Shown piece by piece: positions 25,791 through 34,662 of a DNA stretch of 42,162 bases. A program made the position numbers and the translations under genes. The notes beneath the pieces are model-generated. The model was not told the origin of the DNA and searched no databases. It saw only the letters and a program-made list of their open reading frames with translations. The DNA comes from JALSHZ01 sp964614535 (GTDB lineage Bacteria; Pseudomonadota; Gammaproteobacteria; UWMA-0217), in NCBI GenBank assembly GCA_964614535.1, contig CAZTOZ010000014.1, positions 1 through 42,162 on the forward strand, read 5' to 3'. Numbering within the stretch: position 1 is the stretch's first letter; every line of letters begins with the position of its first letter.

Positions 25791-25859
25791 CCGGCGGGCC
25801 ACGACCTGCGTGGCTGGCCGCCGGGAAACCGCTCAGCCGCTGCCGACCTTTGGCAGCGG
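25791..25859 (-). repeat. Two stem-loops between nrdA and nrdB
   Basis: Seven bases after the nrdA stop, CCGCTGCC and GGCAGCGG (25837-25859) form an 8-bp stem. Further on, 25791-25825 folds with a 7-bp stem CCGGCGG/CCGCCGG plus GCCACG/CGTGGC around a 5-nt loop. The 160-bp gap otherwise holds no gene. The structures could partially terminate or stabilise the mRNA and so set the NrdA:NrdB ratio. Confidence 0.5.
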
Positions 25860-25866
25860 TGGCGTG

Positions 25867-28740
25867 TTACTGGCAGGCTTCGCAGTCCGGGTCGAGGATG
25901 GAGCAGGCCTTCGGCGCAGCTGACTGACCCGCCGCGACGCCGACTGCTGCAGTGCCTTGTGACAGGTCGCCGCCGGATGTCGTCTTTTCCACATGTGTCG
26001 CTCCCAGTGAACGCAGGTAGTAGGTGGTCTTCAGCCCCCGCACCCAGGCCAGTTTGTAGAGGTTGTCGAGATTCTTTCCCGATGGTTCGGCCATGTAGAT
26101 GTTGAGGGACTGTCCCTGGTCGATCCATTTCTGCCGGCGGCTGGCGGCCTCGACGAGCCAGCGCGAGTCGATCTCGAAGGCCGAGGCGTATTTGGCCTTG
26201 AGCGTGTCCGGGATCCGGGCGATGGGCTGGCAGGAGCCGTCGTAGTACTTGAGGTCGTTGATCATCACGTCGTCCCACAGGTCCAGCGCCTTGAGATCGC
26301 GCACCAGGTACTGGTTGACGACGGTGAACTCGCCCGACAGGTTGGATTTGACGAACAGGTTCTGGTAGGTCGGCTCGATCGACTGGCTGACCCCGCAGAT
26401 GTTGGAGATGGTCGCCGTCGGCGCGATGGCCATGCAGTTGGAGTTGCGCATGCCCTGTTGCAGCACCTTCTGGCGCAGGTCGTCCCACGGCATCGTCCGG
26501 GACTTGTCGATCTGCACATAGTTGCCGCGGCCTTTCTCCAGCAGTTCGATGGAGTCGATCGGCAGAATGCCCTGGCTCCACAGCGAGCCGTCGTAGCTGG
26601 CGTAACGGCCCCGTTCGGCGGCCAGATCGGAAGAGGCTTCGATGGCGTAGTAGGAGATGGCTTCCATCGAACGGTCGGCGAACGCCACCGCCTCTTCGGA
26701 GGCGTAGGGGAGGTCGAGCTTGTAGAGGGCATCCTGGAAGCCCATCAGCCCGAGCCCGACGGGGCGGTGGCGCAGGTTGGCGTTGCGCGCCTGCGGCACC
26801 GAGTAGTAGTTGTAGTCGATGACGTTGTCGAGCATCCGCATCGCCGTGCGCACGGTGCGCCTGAGCTTGTCGTGGTCGATGCCGTCCCCGTCCACGTGGG
26901 CGGCCAGGTTGACCGAGCCGAGGTTACAGACGGCGATCTCGTTGTCGTTGGTGTGCAGCGTGATCTCGGTGCAGAGATTGGAGCTGTGGACGACGCCGAC
27001 ATGCTGGTTGGTGTAGCGCAGGTTGCAGGGATCCTTGAAGGTGATCCACGGGTGGCCGGTCTCGAACAGCATCGACAGCATCTTGCGCCACAGCTCCACT
27101 GCCGGGATGCGCTTGAAGATCGCGATCTCGCCGCGTTCGGCGGCGGCCTCGTACTCCTCGTAGCGCCGTTTGAAGTCCTGACCGGTCAGATCGTGCAGGT
27201 CCGGCACCTCGTTGGGGGAGAACAGCGTCCACATGCCTTCCTCGACCACCCGTTCCATGAAGAGGTCGGGGATCCAGTTGGCGGTGTTCATGTCGTGGGT
27301 GCGGCGGCGTTCGTCGCCGGTGTTCTTGCGCAGCTCGATGAACTCCTCGATGTCCACGTGCCAGGTTTCGAGGTAGGCGCACATTGCGCCCTTGCGTTTG
27401 CCGCCCTGATTGACCGCGACCGCCGTGTCGTTGGCCACCTTGAGAAACGGCACCACCCCCTGGCTCTTGCCGTTGGTCCCCTTGATGTGTGAGCCCATGC
27501 CGCGCACCCGGGTCCAGTCGTTGCCGAGACCGCCGGCGTATTTGGACAGCAGCGCATCGTCGCGGATCGCGCTGAAGATGCCGTCGAGATCGTCGGGAAC
27601 GGTGGTGAGATAGCAGCTGGAGAGCTGCGGTCGCAGTGTCCCGGAGTTGAACAGGGTCGGCGTGCTGCTCATGAAGTCGAATGACGAGAGCAGGTCGTAG
27701 AATTCGATGGCGCGCGCCTCGCGGTCGATCTCGTTGATCGCCAGCCCCATCGCCACACGCATGAAGAAGGCCTGCGGCAGCTCGAAACGGATGTTGTCTG
27801 CGGTGTGGATGAAGTAGCGGTCGTAGAGAGTCTGCAGCCCCAGATAGGTGAAGTTCTGATCCCTTTCGGGCTTCAGCGCCGCGCCGAGGCGGGGCAGGTC
27901 GTAGCGGGTCAGTTCGGTATCGAGCAGCTCCAGCTCCGCGCCACGCCGGATGTAGTCGGCGAAATAGTCGGGATAACGCTCGGCCATCTCCTGCTGGGTG
28001 GCCTCGGTGTGGATGCCGTCGAGGTAGGTCAGCGCTTCGTGGCGCATGTTGTCGAGCAGCAGCCGTGCCGCCACCTGGGAGTAGTTGGGGTCGCGGTCGA
28101 TCAGCGAGCGCCCGCTCATGACGATGGCGGTGCGCAGGTCGGCTTCCTTGATGCCGTCGAAGATGTTGCGCAGCGTCTCCTTCAGCAACAGGCCGGCATC
28201 GACGTTGTCCAGCCCGGCGGTGGCCTCGGCCAGCACCTGTTCGAGCCGGCCGCGGTTCAGCGGCTGCCGGCTGCCGTCGGCGGCGGTGATGTGGATCTGT
28301 GCCTCGCCCTTGGCCTTTTTCTTCCGTTGCCGGGCGGCGCGCTCGGCGGCATGTTTCTCGCGGTAGAGGATGTATTCACGGGCGACCTTGTGCTCGCCGG
28401 CGCGCATCAGCGCCAGCTCCACCTGGTCCTGGATGTCCTCGATATGGACCGTCGAGGTTTCGGGAATGCGCCGGAACAGCGCATCGACCACCTGCCGGGT
28501 CAGCGTGTTGACGGTCTCGTGAATCCGTGCCGATGCGGCGGCCTGCCCCCCCTCGACGGCGAGGAATGCCTTGGTGAGCGCGACCTTGATCTTGGTGTCG
28601 TCGAAAGCGGTGACCTTGCCGTTGCGGCGGATGACGAGGTAGCCGTCGGCGGCGGCCAGGGGCTCCGTCGTGCTGCCGTTGCCGGGCTCGACCGGGGCGG
28701 CGGTGGCGGGGGCAGGGGTGTTGCTGATGTCGGCTTGCAT
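25867..28740 (-). CDS. nrdA: Ribonucleoside-diphosphate reductase subunit alpha NrdA
   Basis: A 957-residue class I catalytic subunit, long because of two ATP-cone-like N-terminal segments, as in Pseudomonas NrdA. The first (about 33-130, VIRRNGKVTAFDDTKIKVAL) is canonical. The second (about 148-225, ITAADGSRQPLNRGRLEQVL) is degenerate. Catalytic signatures are TLRPQLSSCYL (substrate-site cysteine), SNLCTEITL (Asn-Cys-Glu radical site), the tyrosine pair in TYYLRSLG, and the C-terminal CEACQ redox cysteines. The start at 28740 (MQADIS) has GGAGG four bases upstream. An ATG nine codons earlier has no ribosome-binding site. Expression is expected to follow NrdR and DnaA through sites in the upstream region. 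Confidence 0.96.
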   Translation of the reverse strand: MQADISNTPAPATAAPVEPGNGSTTEPLAAADGYLVIRRNGKVTAFDDTKIKVALTKAFLAVEGGQAAASARIHETVNTLTRQVVDALFRRIPETSTVHIEDIQDQVELALMRAGEHKVAREYILYREKHAAERAARQRKKKAKGEAQIHITAADGSRQPLNRGRLEQVLAEATAGLDNVDAGLLLKETLRNIFDGIKEADLRTAIVMSGRSLIDRDPNYSQVAARLLLDNMRHEALTYLDGIHTEATQQEMAERYPDYFADYIRRGAELELLDTELTRYDLPRLGAALKPERDQNFTYLGLQTLYDRYFIHTADNIRFELPQAFFMRVAMGLAINEIDREARAIEFYDLLSSFDFMSSTPTLFNSGTLRPQLSSCYLTTVPDDLDGIFSAIRDDALLSKYAGGLGNDWTRVRGMGSHIKGTNGKSQGVVPFLKVANDTAVAVNQGGKRKGAMCAYLETWHVDIEEFIELRKNTGDERRRTHDMNTANWIPDLFMERVVEEGMWTLFSPNEVPDLHDLTGQDFKRRYEEYEAAAERGEIAIFKRIPAVELWRKMLSMLFETGHPWITFKDPCNLRYTNQHVGVVHSSNLCTEITLHTNDNEIAVCNLGSVNLAAHVDGDGIDHDKLRRTVRTAMRMLDNVIDYNYYSVPQARNANLRHRPVGLGLMGFQDALYKLDLPYASEEAVAFADRSMEAISYYAIEASSDLAAERGRYASYDGSLWSQGILPIDSIELLEKGRGNYVQIDKSRTMPWDDLRQKVLQQGMRNSNCMAIAPTATISNICGVSQSIEPTYQNLFVKSNLSGEFTVVNQYLVRDLKALDLWDDVMINDLKYYDGSCQPIARIPDTLKAKYASAFEIDSRWLVEAASRRQKWIDQGQSLNIYMAEPSGKNLDNLYKLAWVRGLKTTYYLRSLGATHVEKTTSGGDLSQGTAAVGVAAGQSAAPKACSILDPDCEACQ

Positions 28741-28797
28741 GAATCCTCCGTAAGTACCTGATTGCATCCGTGGCGTGGTGTGCCATCCTGATCAGGA

Positions 28798-28813
28798 CTA
28801 CTATAGGATGTGT
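28798..28813 (-). promoter_or_regulatory. NrdR box, promoter-proximal
   Basis: ctactataggatgtgt matches the NrdR-box consensus (acaCwAtATaTwGtgt, from memory) at 11 of 16 positions. It covers the -10 element of nrdA. Its start is 32 bp from that of the second box, the three-helical-turn spacing typical of paired NrdR sites. Confidence 0.75.
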
Positions 28814-28829
28814 TTCTCGGGGGCGTCAA
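28800..28829 (-). promoter_or_regulatory. Sigma-70 promoter of nrdAB
   Basis: Read on the minus strand, TTGACG (28829-28824) and TATAGT (28805-28800) are 18 bp apart, five of six bases matching at each box. The predicted start is about 28793, giving a leader of roughly 50 nt to the nrdA ATG. Both boxes are in or beside NrdR sites, so repression by occlusion is expected. Confidence 0.75.
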
Positions 28830-28845
28830 GCACAATATCATGTGT
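28830..28845 (-). promoter_or_regulatory. NrdR box, promoter-distal
   Basis: gcacaatatcatgtgt matches the NrdR-box consensus at 13 of 16 positions and abuts the -35 element of nrdA. NrdR is a zinc-finger/ATP-cone repressor that senses (d)ATP. Its gene is not in this window. Confidence 0.8.
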
Positions 28846-28865
28846 GTATCTTGTCGTGAAACCTG

Positions 28866-28894
28866 TTGAGAGCCTGTGGATAACCCGGTATGGA
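28866..28894 (+). promoter_or_regulatory. Possible promoter of the GGDEF-mak operon
   Basis: TTGAGA (28866-28871) and TATGGA (28889-28894) are 17 bp apart. TATACT at 28900-28905 is an alternative -10. The spacer contains the DnaA box, so the divergent transcript could also respond to DnaA. Confidence 0.4.
28875..28883 (-). promoter_or_regulatory. DnaA box upstream of nrdA
   Basis: The minus strand reads TTATCCACA, a perfect high-affinity DnaA box, about 46 bp upstream of the nrdA -35. E. coli nrdAB is likewise controlled by DnaA boxes upstream of its promoter, tying dNTP supply to replication initiation. No cluster of further boxes or AT-rich element exists here, so it is not an origin. Confidence 0.7.
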
Positions 28895-29001
28895 ATCGCT
28901 ATACTCGATCGCTTCATGGACGTTCGCCGGCAACCGCTTCCGGTTGCCGCATGTTCATGGATCCCGCGAACACGACAACGATCATTCAGAGAGGTAAATC
29001 G

Positions 29002-30021
29002 ATGTCTCGAACCGGCACGTGCCCGCCGCTGATCCCGGATAACGGGCAGCGGGTGGAGGCTTATGTCGAAGATCGGCTGCATCTCGATGCCGGCAACACC
29101 ATCACCAAATCGCGCGCTTTGTTCCGCCGCTATCGTGACGTGGCGGCGGTGCCGGTCACCCGGGAAGGAAAGCCGGTCGGTTGGGTCATGCTCCAGGATC
29201 TGCTCGGCGACCTGCCGCCCGATGCCACCATCGGTGCGGTGATGCGGCCGGGTTGTACCACCGTGCTCCGCAGCCGCGGCCTCGACCGCGTTCTGTGCGA
29301 CATCGGCGACGGGACGCTGCGGATCGGCGAGCCGGGCCTGCTGGTGGTCGATGAACGGGCGTGTTTCCTGGGGCGGATCGGCCTGACGTCGCTGCTGCGC
29401 GCGGCGGCCGGTGGAAACGAGCAACGGCAGCGCGACACTGCCCGGCTGCACCGCCTCACGGGGGGGCTGCCGGATCAGCTGGCACTGCTGGAGCGGGCGC
29501 GGACGCTGCTGCGAGAAAAGCGCCTGTTCGTCGTTGCGAGCATGGATCTGTGCGGTTTCAACGCCTTCAACGATCGCTATGGCTACAGCCGCGGCGACGA
29601 GGTGATCCGCTTCGTCAGCGGCCTGTTGCGGCGCCATTTCGACCCGGCGCAGGATTTCGTCGCCTATGTCGGTGGTGACAACTTTACGATGCTGCTGTGC
29701 AGTATGGACTGGTTCGACCGCTGCGAGGCGTTGCTGGCCGACTGCGACCGCCATGCACCCGGCTTCTACGATGCCGAGGATCGGCGCAGGGGAGGCATCG
29801 AACAATACAACCATCTGGGGGAGCGCATCTTCACCCCGATCTTCACACTCTCCATCGGCATGACCCAGGTCGAGCCCGGCCGCTTCCGCGACCATCACAG
29901 CCTGCTCAAGGCCGCGCGCGACCTCAAGCTGCGGGCCGCCAGCAACGGTGGCGGCGCCATCTTCGTCGAGGGGCTCGGCGGGCAGGCGGTGGACGGCTTG
30001 TTCGGCATCGTGCATCACTGA
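29002..30021 (+). CDS. CBS-like / degenerate GGDEF domain protein
   Basis: A 339-residue protein. Residues 20-135 look like a CBS-type pair of sensor repeats (VPVTREGKPVGWVMLQDLLG, then LLVVDERACFLGRIGLTSLL). Residues 150-330 form a GGDEF fold with MDLCGFNAFNDRYGYSRGDEVIRF (180-203), but the signature loop reads GGDNF (224-228) instead of GGDEF. The catalytic glutamate is absent, so diguanylate cyclase activity is unlikely and the domain may bind nucleotide or act as a partner surface. There is no transmembrane segment. The ATG at 29002 follows AGAGGT. A frame open further upstream is unlikely to be translated. It is followed after two bases by mak. Confidence 0.8.
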   Translation: MSRTGTCPPLIPDNGQRVEAYVEDRLHLDAGNTITKSRALFRRYRDVAAVPVTREGKPVGWVMLQDLLGDLPPDATIGAVMRPGCTTVLRSRGLDRVLCDIGDGTLRIGEPGLLVVDERACFLGRIGLTSLLRAAAGGNEQRQRDTARLHRLTGGLPDQLALLERARTLLREKRLFVVASMDLCGFNAFNDRYGYSRGDEVIRFVSGLLRRHFDPAQDFVAYVGGDNFTMLLCSMDWFDRCEALLADCDRHAPGFYDAEDRRRGGIEQYNHLGERIFTPIFTLSIGMTQVEPGRFRDHHSLLKAARDLKLRAASNGGGAIFVEGLGGQAVDGLFGIVHH

Positions 30022-30023
30022 CC

Positions 30024-30938
30024 ATGTTGCGCATCGGCATCGACCTCGGCGGTACCAAGACCGAAATCCTGGTCCTCGATGCCACGGGTGCCGAGCTGCT
30101 GCGGGCGCGCCGGCCGACCCCCGCCGGCGACTACGCCGCCACGCTGCAACAGATCGCCGCCATGGTGACCGATGCCGAGCGCCAGCTCGGCCAGCCGGGC
30201 ACGGTTGGCATCGGCCTGCCGGGCTCGATCTCGCCCGCCAGTGGATTGATGCGCAACGCCAACTCCACCTGCCTCAACGGACAGCCGCTCAAACGCGACA
30301 TCGAGGCGTTGCTCCACCGTCCCGTCGCCATCAGCAACGACGCCAACTGCTTTGCGCTGTCGGAGGCCAGCGATGGTGCCGCCGCCGGCGCGGCCTCGGT
30401 GTTCGGCGTCATCATCGGCACCGGAACCGGCGCCGGGCTGGTCATCGACGGCAAGGTCGTTGGCGGCCACAACGGCGTGGCCGGCGAGTGGGGTCACAAT
30501 CCGCTGCCGTGGCCACGGACCGACGAATATCCCGGCCCCGCCTGTTGGTGCGGGCTCTCGGGCTGCATCGAAACCTGGCTCAGCGGCCCCGGTTTCGCCC
30601 GCGAGTTCGAGCGGGCCACCGGCCAACGGCGGGATGCCGAAGCCATCGTCGCCGCGGCCGAAGCAGGAGAACGCACCGCGGCGGAGGCGCTGGCAAGGTA
30701 TTGGGACAGGCTGGCGCGGAGCCTCGCCCATGTCATCAACGTCTTCGATCCCGAAGTGATCGTCCTGGGCGGTGGCATGTCGAACATCCGCAGCCTCTAC
30801 GACCACGTTCCCCGACAGTGGGGGCAGTACGTCTTCTCCGACTGTGTCAGCACCCGATTGCTGCCGCCACGCCATGGTGATTCCAGTGGCGTTCGCGGCG
30901 CCGCCTGGCTCGGCGCAACCACGAGACCCGAATCATGA
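30024..30938 (+). CDS. mak: Fructokinase / ROK family sugar kinase (Mak-like)
   Basis: A 304-residue ROK-family kinase strongly resembling E. coli Mak (302 residues), which phosphorylates fructose and to a lesser degree mannose at C6. The phosphate loop is GIDLGGTKTE (5-14), PGSISPASG follows, the catalytic aspartate is Asp106 in SNDANC, and IIGTGTGAGLV binds ATP. The zinc site has His158 (GEWGHNPLPW) and CWCGLSGC (174-181). The C-terminus HGDSSGVRGAAWL is near-identical to Mak. The start is only 2 nt after the GGDEF-like gene stop and its end overlaps the next gene as ATGA, so all three should be co-expressed. Confidence 0.93.
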   Translation: MLRIGIDLGGTKTEILVLDATGAELLRARRPTPAGDYAATLQQIAAMVTDAERQLGQPGTVGIGLPGSISPASGLMRNANSTCLNGQPLKRDIEALLHRPVAISNDANCFALSEASDGAAAGAASVFGVIIGTGTGAGLVIDGKVVGGHNGVAGEWGHNPLPWPRTDEYPGPACWCGLSGCIETWLSGPGFAREFERATGQRRDAEAIVAAAEAGERTAAEALARYWDRLARSLAHVINVFDPEVIVLGGGMSNIRSLYDHVPRQWGQYVFSDCVSTRLLPPRHGDSSGVRGAAWLGATTRPES

Positions 30939-31369
30939 CGACGCAAGAATCCGACTACCTGCAGAAATACAACGGCCGCCTGGTGGCGCTGCGCCACTGG
31001 AGCGACCTGTCCGACTTCTGGAAGCGACTGCTGGCCACCGACGACGGCTGGTATGTCTATGGTGTCGGCGAACCCCCGCCGACCGAACCGGCCACCCGGG
31101 AACAGTTGATCCGTTTCGTCGAGGAGATCGACACCCTGCTGCGGCAGGACCACGACGAGGCGTACTGCGGCATCGTCTATGTGGACGATCGGGAACGGCC
31201 TGGCTTCGTCAAGATCTACGACCCCAACAACCTCGGTTCCGTCTGCGGCTCCAGCGGTGTCCGCACGCTGCCGGGTTGGACCCTCTCCCGCACCAGACCC
31301 GTCGACCTGCCGATGGAATTCCCGCTGCCCGGCAACCGGCGGCGATGGTGGCGGCGGTTGTTTGGTTGA
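30935..31369 (+). CDS. Uncharacterised protein, 144 residues
   Basis: Not recognised as a named family. The ATG overlaps the mak stop as ATGA, which supports a real, translationally coupled gene. The protein is soluble with no signal or membrane segment. RHWSDLSDFWKRLLATDDGWYVYGVGEPPP is followed by EQLIRFVEEIDTLLRQDHDEAYCGIVYVDDR and then FVKIYDPNNLGSVCGSSG. The C-terminus is very basic and aromatic (NRRRWWRRLFG). Its place after a sugar kinase suggests a role linked to that enzyme, but nothing in the sequence proves it. It ends the operon just before a large inverted repeat. Confidence 0.7.
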   Translation: MTTQESDYLQKYNGRLVALRHWSDLSDFWKRLLATDDGWYVYGVGEPPPTEPATREQLIRFVEEIDTLLRQDHDEAYCGIVYVDDRERPGFVKIYDPNNLGSVCGSSGVRTLPGWTLSRTRPVDLPMEFPLPGNRRRWWRRLFG

Positions 31370-31380
31370 GTGGGTTGTCA

Positions 31381-31411
31381 CCCCCTCCCTAGCCCTCTCC
31401 CTGGGAGGGGG
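31381..31411. terminator. GC-rich inverted repeat between convergent operons
   Basis: CCCCCTCCC (31381-31389) and GGGAGGGGG (31403-31411) form a 9-bp stem with a 13-nt loop. A second C-run/G-run pair lies at about 31425-31440. It sits in the 104 bp between the mak operon and the convergent aapP. It may be a two-way transcription barrier, or a member of a dispersed C/G-run repeat family. No U-tract is visible. Confidence 0.5.
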
Positions 31412-31473
31412 GGGAATGCCCCTTCTCCCCCACGGGGGGGTGGATGAGGGGGAACGGGCGCAGGTGCAGGCCG

Positions 31474-32259
31474 TCAATGCTGGATGATCTGGCTGAGAAA
31501 CAGTTTCGTGCGTTCTGACCGGGGGTTGTTGAAAAATGCTTCCGGTTCGTTTTCTTCGATGATCTGACCGGCATCCATGAAGATGACGCGGTCGGCGACG
31601 CGTTTGGCGAACCCCATTTCGTGGGTGACGCAGATCATCGTCATTCCGCCTTCGGCCAGTTCCACCATGACGTCGAGTACTTCGGAGATCATTTCCGGGT
31701 CGAGTGCCGAGGTGGGTTCGTCGAAGAGCATGACCTTGGGGTTCATGCAGAGGCTGCGGGCGATGGCGACGCGCTGTTGCTGGCCGCCGGAGAGTTGGCC
31801 GGGGTATTTGTTGGCCTGTTCGGGAATACGCACCCGCTCGAGGTATTTCATTGCGATTTCCTCGGCCTCTTTCTTCGGCAGGTTGCGCACCCAGATGGGG
31901 GCCAGGGTCAAATTGTCGAGGATGGTGAGATGGGGAAAGAGGTTGAAGTGCTGGAAGCACATGCCGACTTCTCGCCGCACTTGGTGGATGCGTTTGATGT
32001 CGTTGCCCACTTCGATTCCGTCGACGATGATCTCCCCCTCCTGATGTTCCTCCAGATGGTTGATGCAGCGGATGACCGTCGATTTGCCCGAGCCGGACGG
32101 GCCGCAGATGACGATGCGTTCGCCTTTTTTCACCTTGAGGTCGATGTCCTTGAGGACGTGAAAGTTGCCATACCATTTGTTGACGCCGCGCATGATGACG
32201 ATGTAGTCGTCATCGTTGCCCGCGGCGCTTTGCAGTGGTTGTGTGGTTGTGTCGGTCAT
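31474..32259 (-). CDS. aapP: General L-amino acid ABC transporter, ATP-binding protein
   Basis: A 261-residue ABC ATPase of the GlnQ/AapP class that powers polar amino-acid uptake. Walker A is CGPSGSGKST, the Q-loop is CFQHFNLFPH, the signature is LSGGQQQR, Walker B is VMLFDEPTSALDPE and the switch histidine is in CVTHEMGFA. The ATG at 32259 overlaps the aapM stop as ATGA, fixing the start. The open frame continues far upstream but that part is aapM read out of phase. It is the last gene of the aapJQMP operon and ends near the convergent inverted repeat. Confidence 0.95.
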   Translation of the reverse strand: MTDTTTQPLQSAAGNDDDYIVIMRGVNKWYGNFHVLKDIDLKVKKGERIVICGPSGSGKSTVIRCINHLEEHQEGEIIVDGIEVGNDIKRIHQVRREVGMCFQHFNLFPHLTILDNLTLAPIWVRNLPKKEAEEIAMKYLERVRIPEQANKYPGQLSGGQQQRVAIARSLCMNPKVMLFDEPTSALDPEMISEVLDVMVELAEGGMTMICVTHEMGFAKRVADRVIFMDAGQIIEENEPEAFFNNPRSERTKLFLSQIIQH

Positions 32260-33358
32260 CGTTGGTTCCGGTGTCCGGTATCGAGTTTGCGTTCCAGCGC
32301 AAGGCTGTAGCGTGACATGCCAAAGCAGAAAATCCAGTAGACCAGTGCAGCGAAAATATACCCTTCGGTGTCGAAGCCGAGCCAGTTGGGATCGGCATTG
32401 GCCTGCTGGATGATGGCCAGCAGATCGAACAGCCCGATGATCAGCACCAGTGAGGTGTCTTTGAACAGTTCGATGAAGGTGTTGACCATCCCGGGAATCG
32501 ATAGCTTCAGTGCCTGTGGCAGAATCACCAGCCGCATGCTCTGCCAGTAGCTCAGGCCCATCGCCGCGGCGGCTTCGTACTGGCCTTTCGGAATCGCCTG
32601 CAGTCCGCCGCGCACCGCCTCGGCGACATAGGCCGACTGGAACAGCGCAATGCCGACCATGGCCCGTGCCAGTTTGTCGATGTCCACCCCCTCGGGCAGA
32701 AACAGCGGCAGCATCACCGACGACATGAACAGAATGGTGATCAGCGGGGCGCCGCGCCAGAGTTCGATATAGACGGTGGAGACGGCGCGCACGATCGGCA
32801 TCGACGAGCGCCGGCCCAGGGCCAGCAGAATGCCGATCGGCAGCGCGGCAACGATGCCGAAAATGGAGAGAATCAGGGTCAGCATCAGTCCGCCCCATTT
32901 GCCGGTGTCCACCTCCTCGAGGCCAGCGCCGCCGTGGAGCAGAAAATAGGCGATGATGGGGTAGACCAGCAGGATGAAGAGGGTGAGCCACCCCTTGTAG
33001 GGCATGCGCCGGAAAAACAGCGGCAGTATCAGGACCACCAGCAGCAGGGCGGCGAGGTTGGGGCGCCAGTGCAGTGTTTCGGGGTAGAAGCCGTAGATGA
33101 ACTGTTCGAAGCGCTGGATGATGAAGACCCAGCAGGCGCCGGAGCCGGTGCAGGCGTCGCGGGTTTCACCCTGCCAGGTGGCATCGATGAACAGCCAGTC
33201 GACCACCGGTGGGACGACCCGGTAGAGGAAATAGAGCGCGGCGATGGTCATCGCCGTGTTGAGCGGGCCGGAAAAGAGATTTTCCCGCAGCCAGGCGATG
33301 GGGCCGATTTGCGAGATCGGCGCCGGTCGGTCGGGGATGAGGTGGTCGCCGCGTGCCA

Positions 33359-33359
<1 letters not shown>
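32256..33359 (-). CDS. aapM: General L-amino acid ABC transporter, permease AapM
   Basis: A 367-residue inner-membrane permease, the usual AapM length. It has an N-terminal transmembrane helix (NTAMTIAALYFLYRVVPPVV) and a long insert typical of AapM, with GSGACWVFIIQRFEQFIYGFYP. The C-terminal His/Glu/Gln-type permease domain starts near residue 150, with ELWRGAPLITILFM and the EAA loop AVRGGLQAIPKGQYEAAAAMG that contacts the ATPase. The start overlaps the aapQ stop by one base (TAATG). It forms a heterodimer with AapQ. Confidence 0.94.
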
Positions 33360-34546
<1,187 letters not shown>

Positions 34547-34620
34547 CGTGACCGCGGAACGTCGTTGGGCAACAAGGTGAAGGGTGGGTCAGTGCGTGCT
34601 GGCATGCCCCACCGGACGCA

Positions 34621-34648
34621 AGAAGCGCCCGCCGGGGCGGGCGCTTCT
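34621..34648 (-). repeat. Strong stem-loop between aapJ and aapQ
   Basis: AGAAGCGCCCGCC (34621-34633) pairs perfectly with GGCGGGCGCTTCT (34636-34648), a 13-bp stem. It lies 14 bp after the aapJ stop and has no U-tract. Such structures after binding-protein genes commonly protect the upstream mRNA or partly stop transcription, giving an excess of binding protein over permease. Confidence 0.75.
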
Positions 34649-34662
34649 GGCACGCTGGTGAA

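Noticed and set aside
28798..28905. Replication origin
   Set aside because: Only one DnaA box, no AT-rich unwinding element, and no dnaA or dnaN nearby. The site fits nrdA regulation.
32260..32991. Upstream extension of aapP
   Set aside because: Out-of-phase reading of aapM. The ATGA overlap at 32256-32259 sets the true start.
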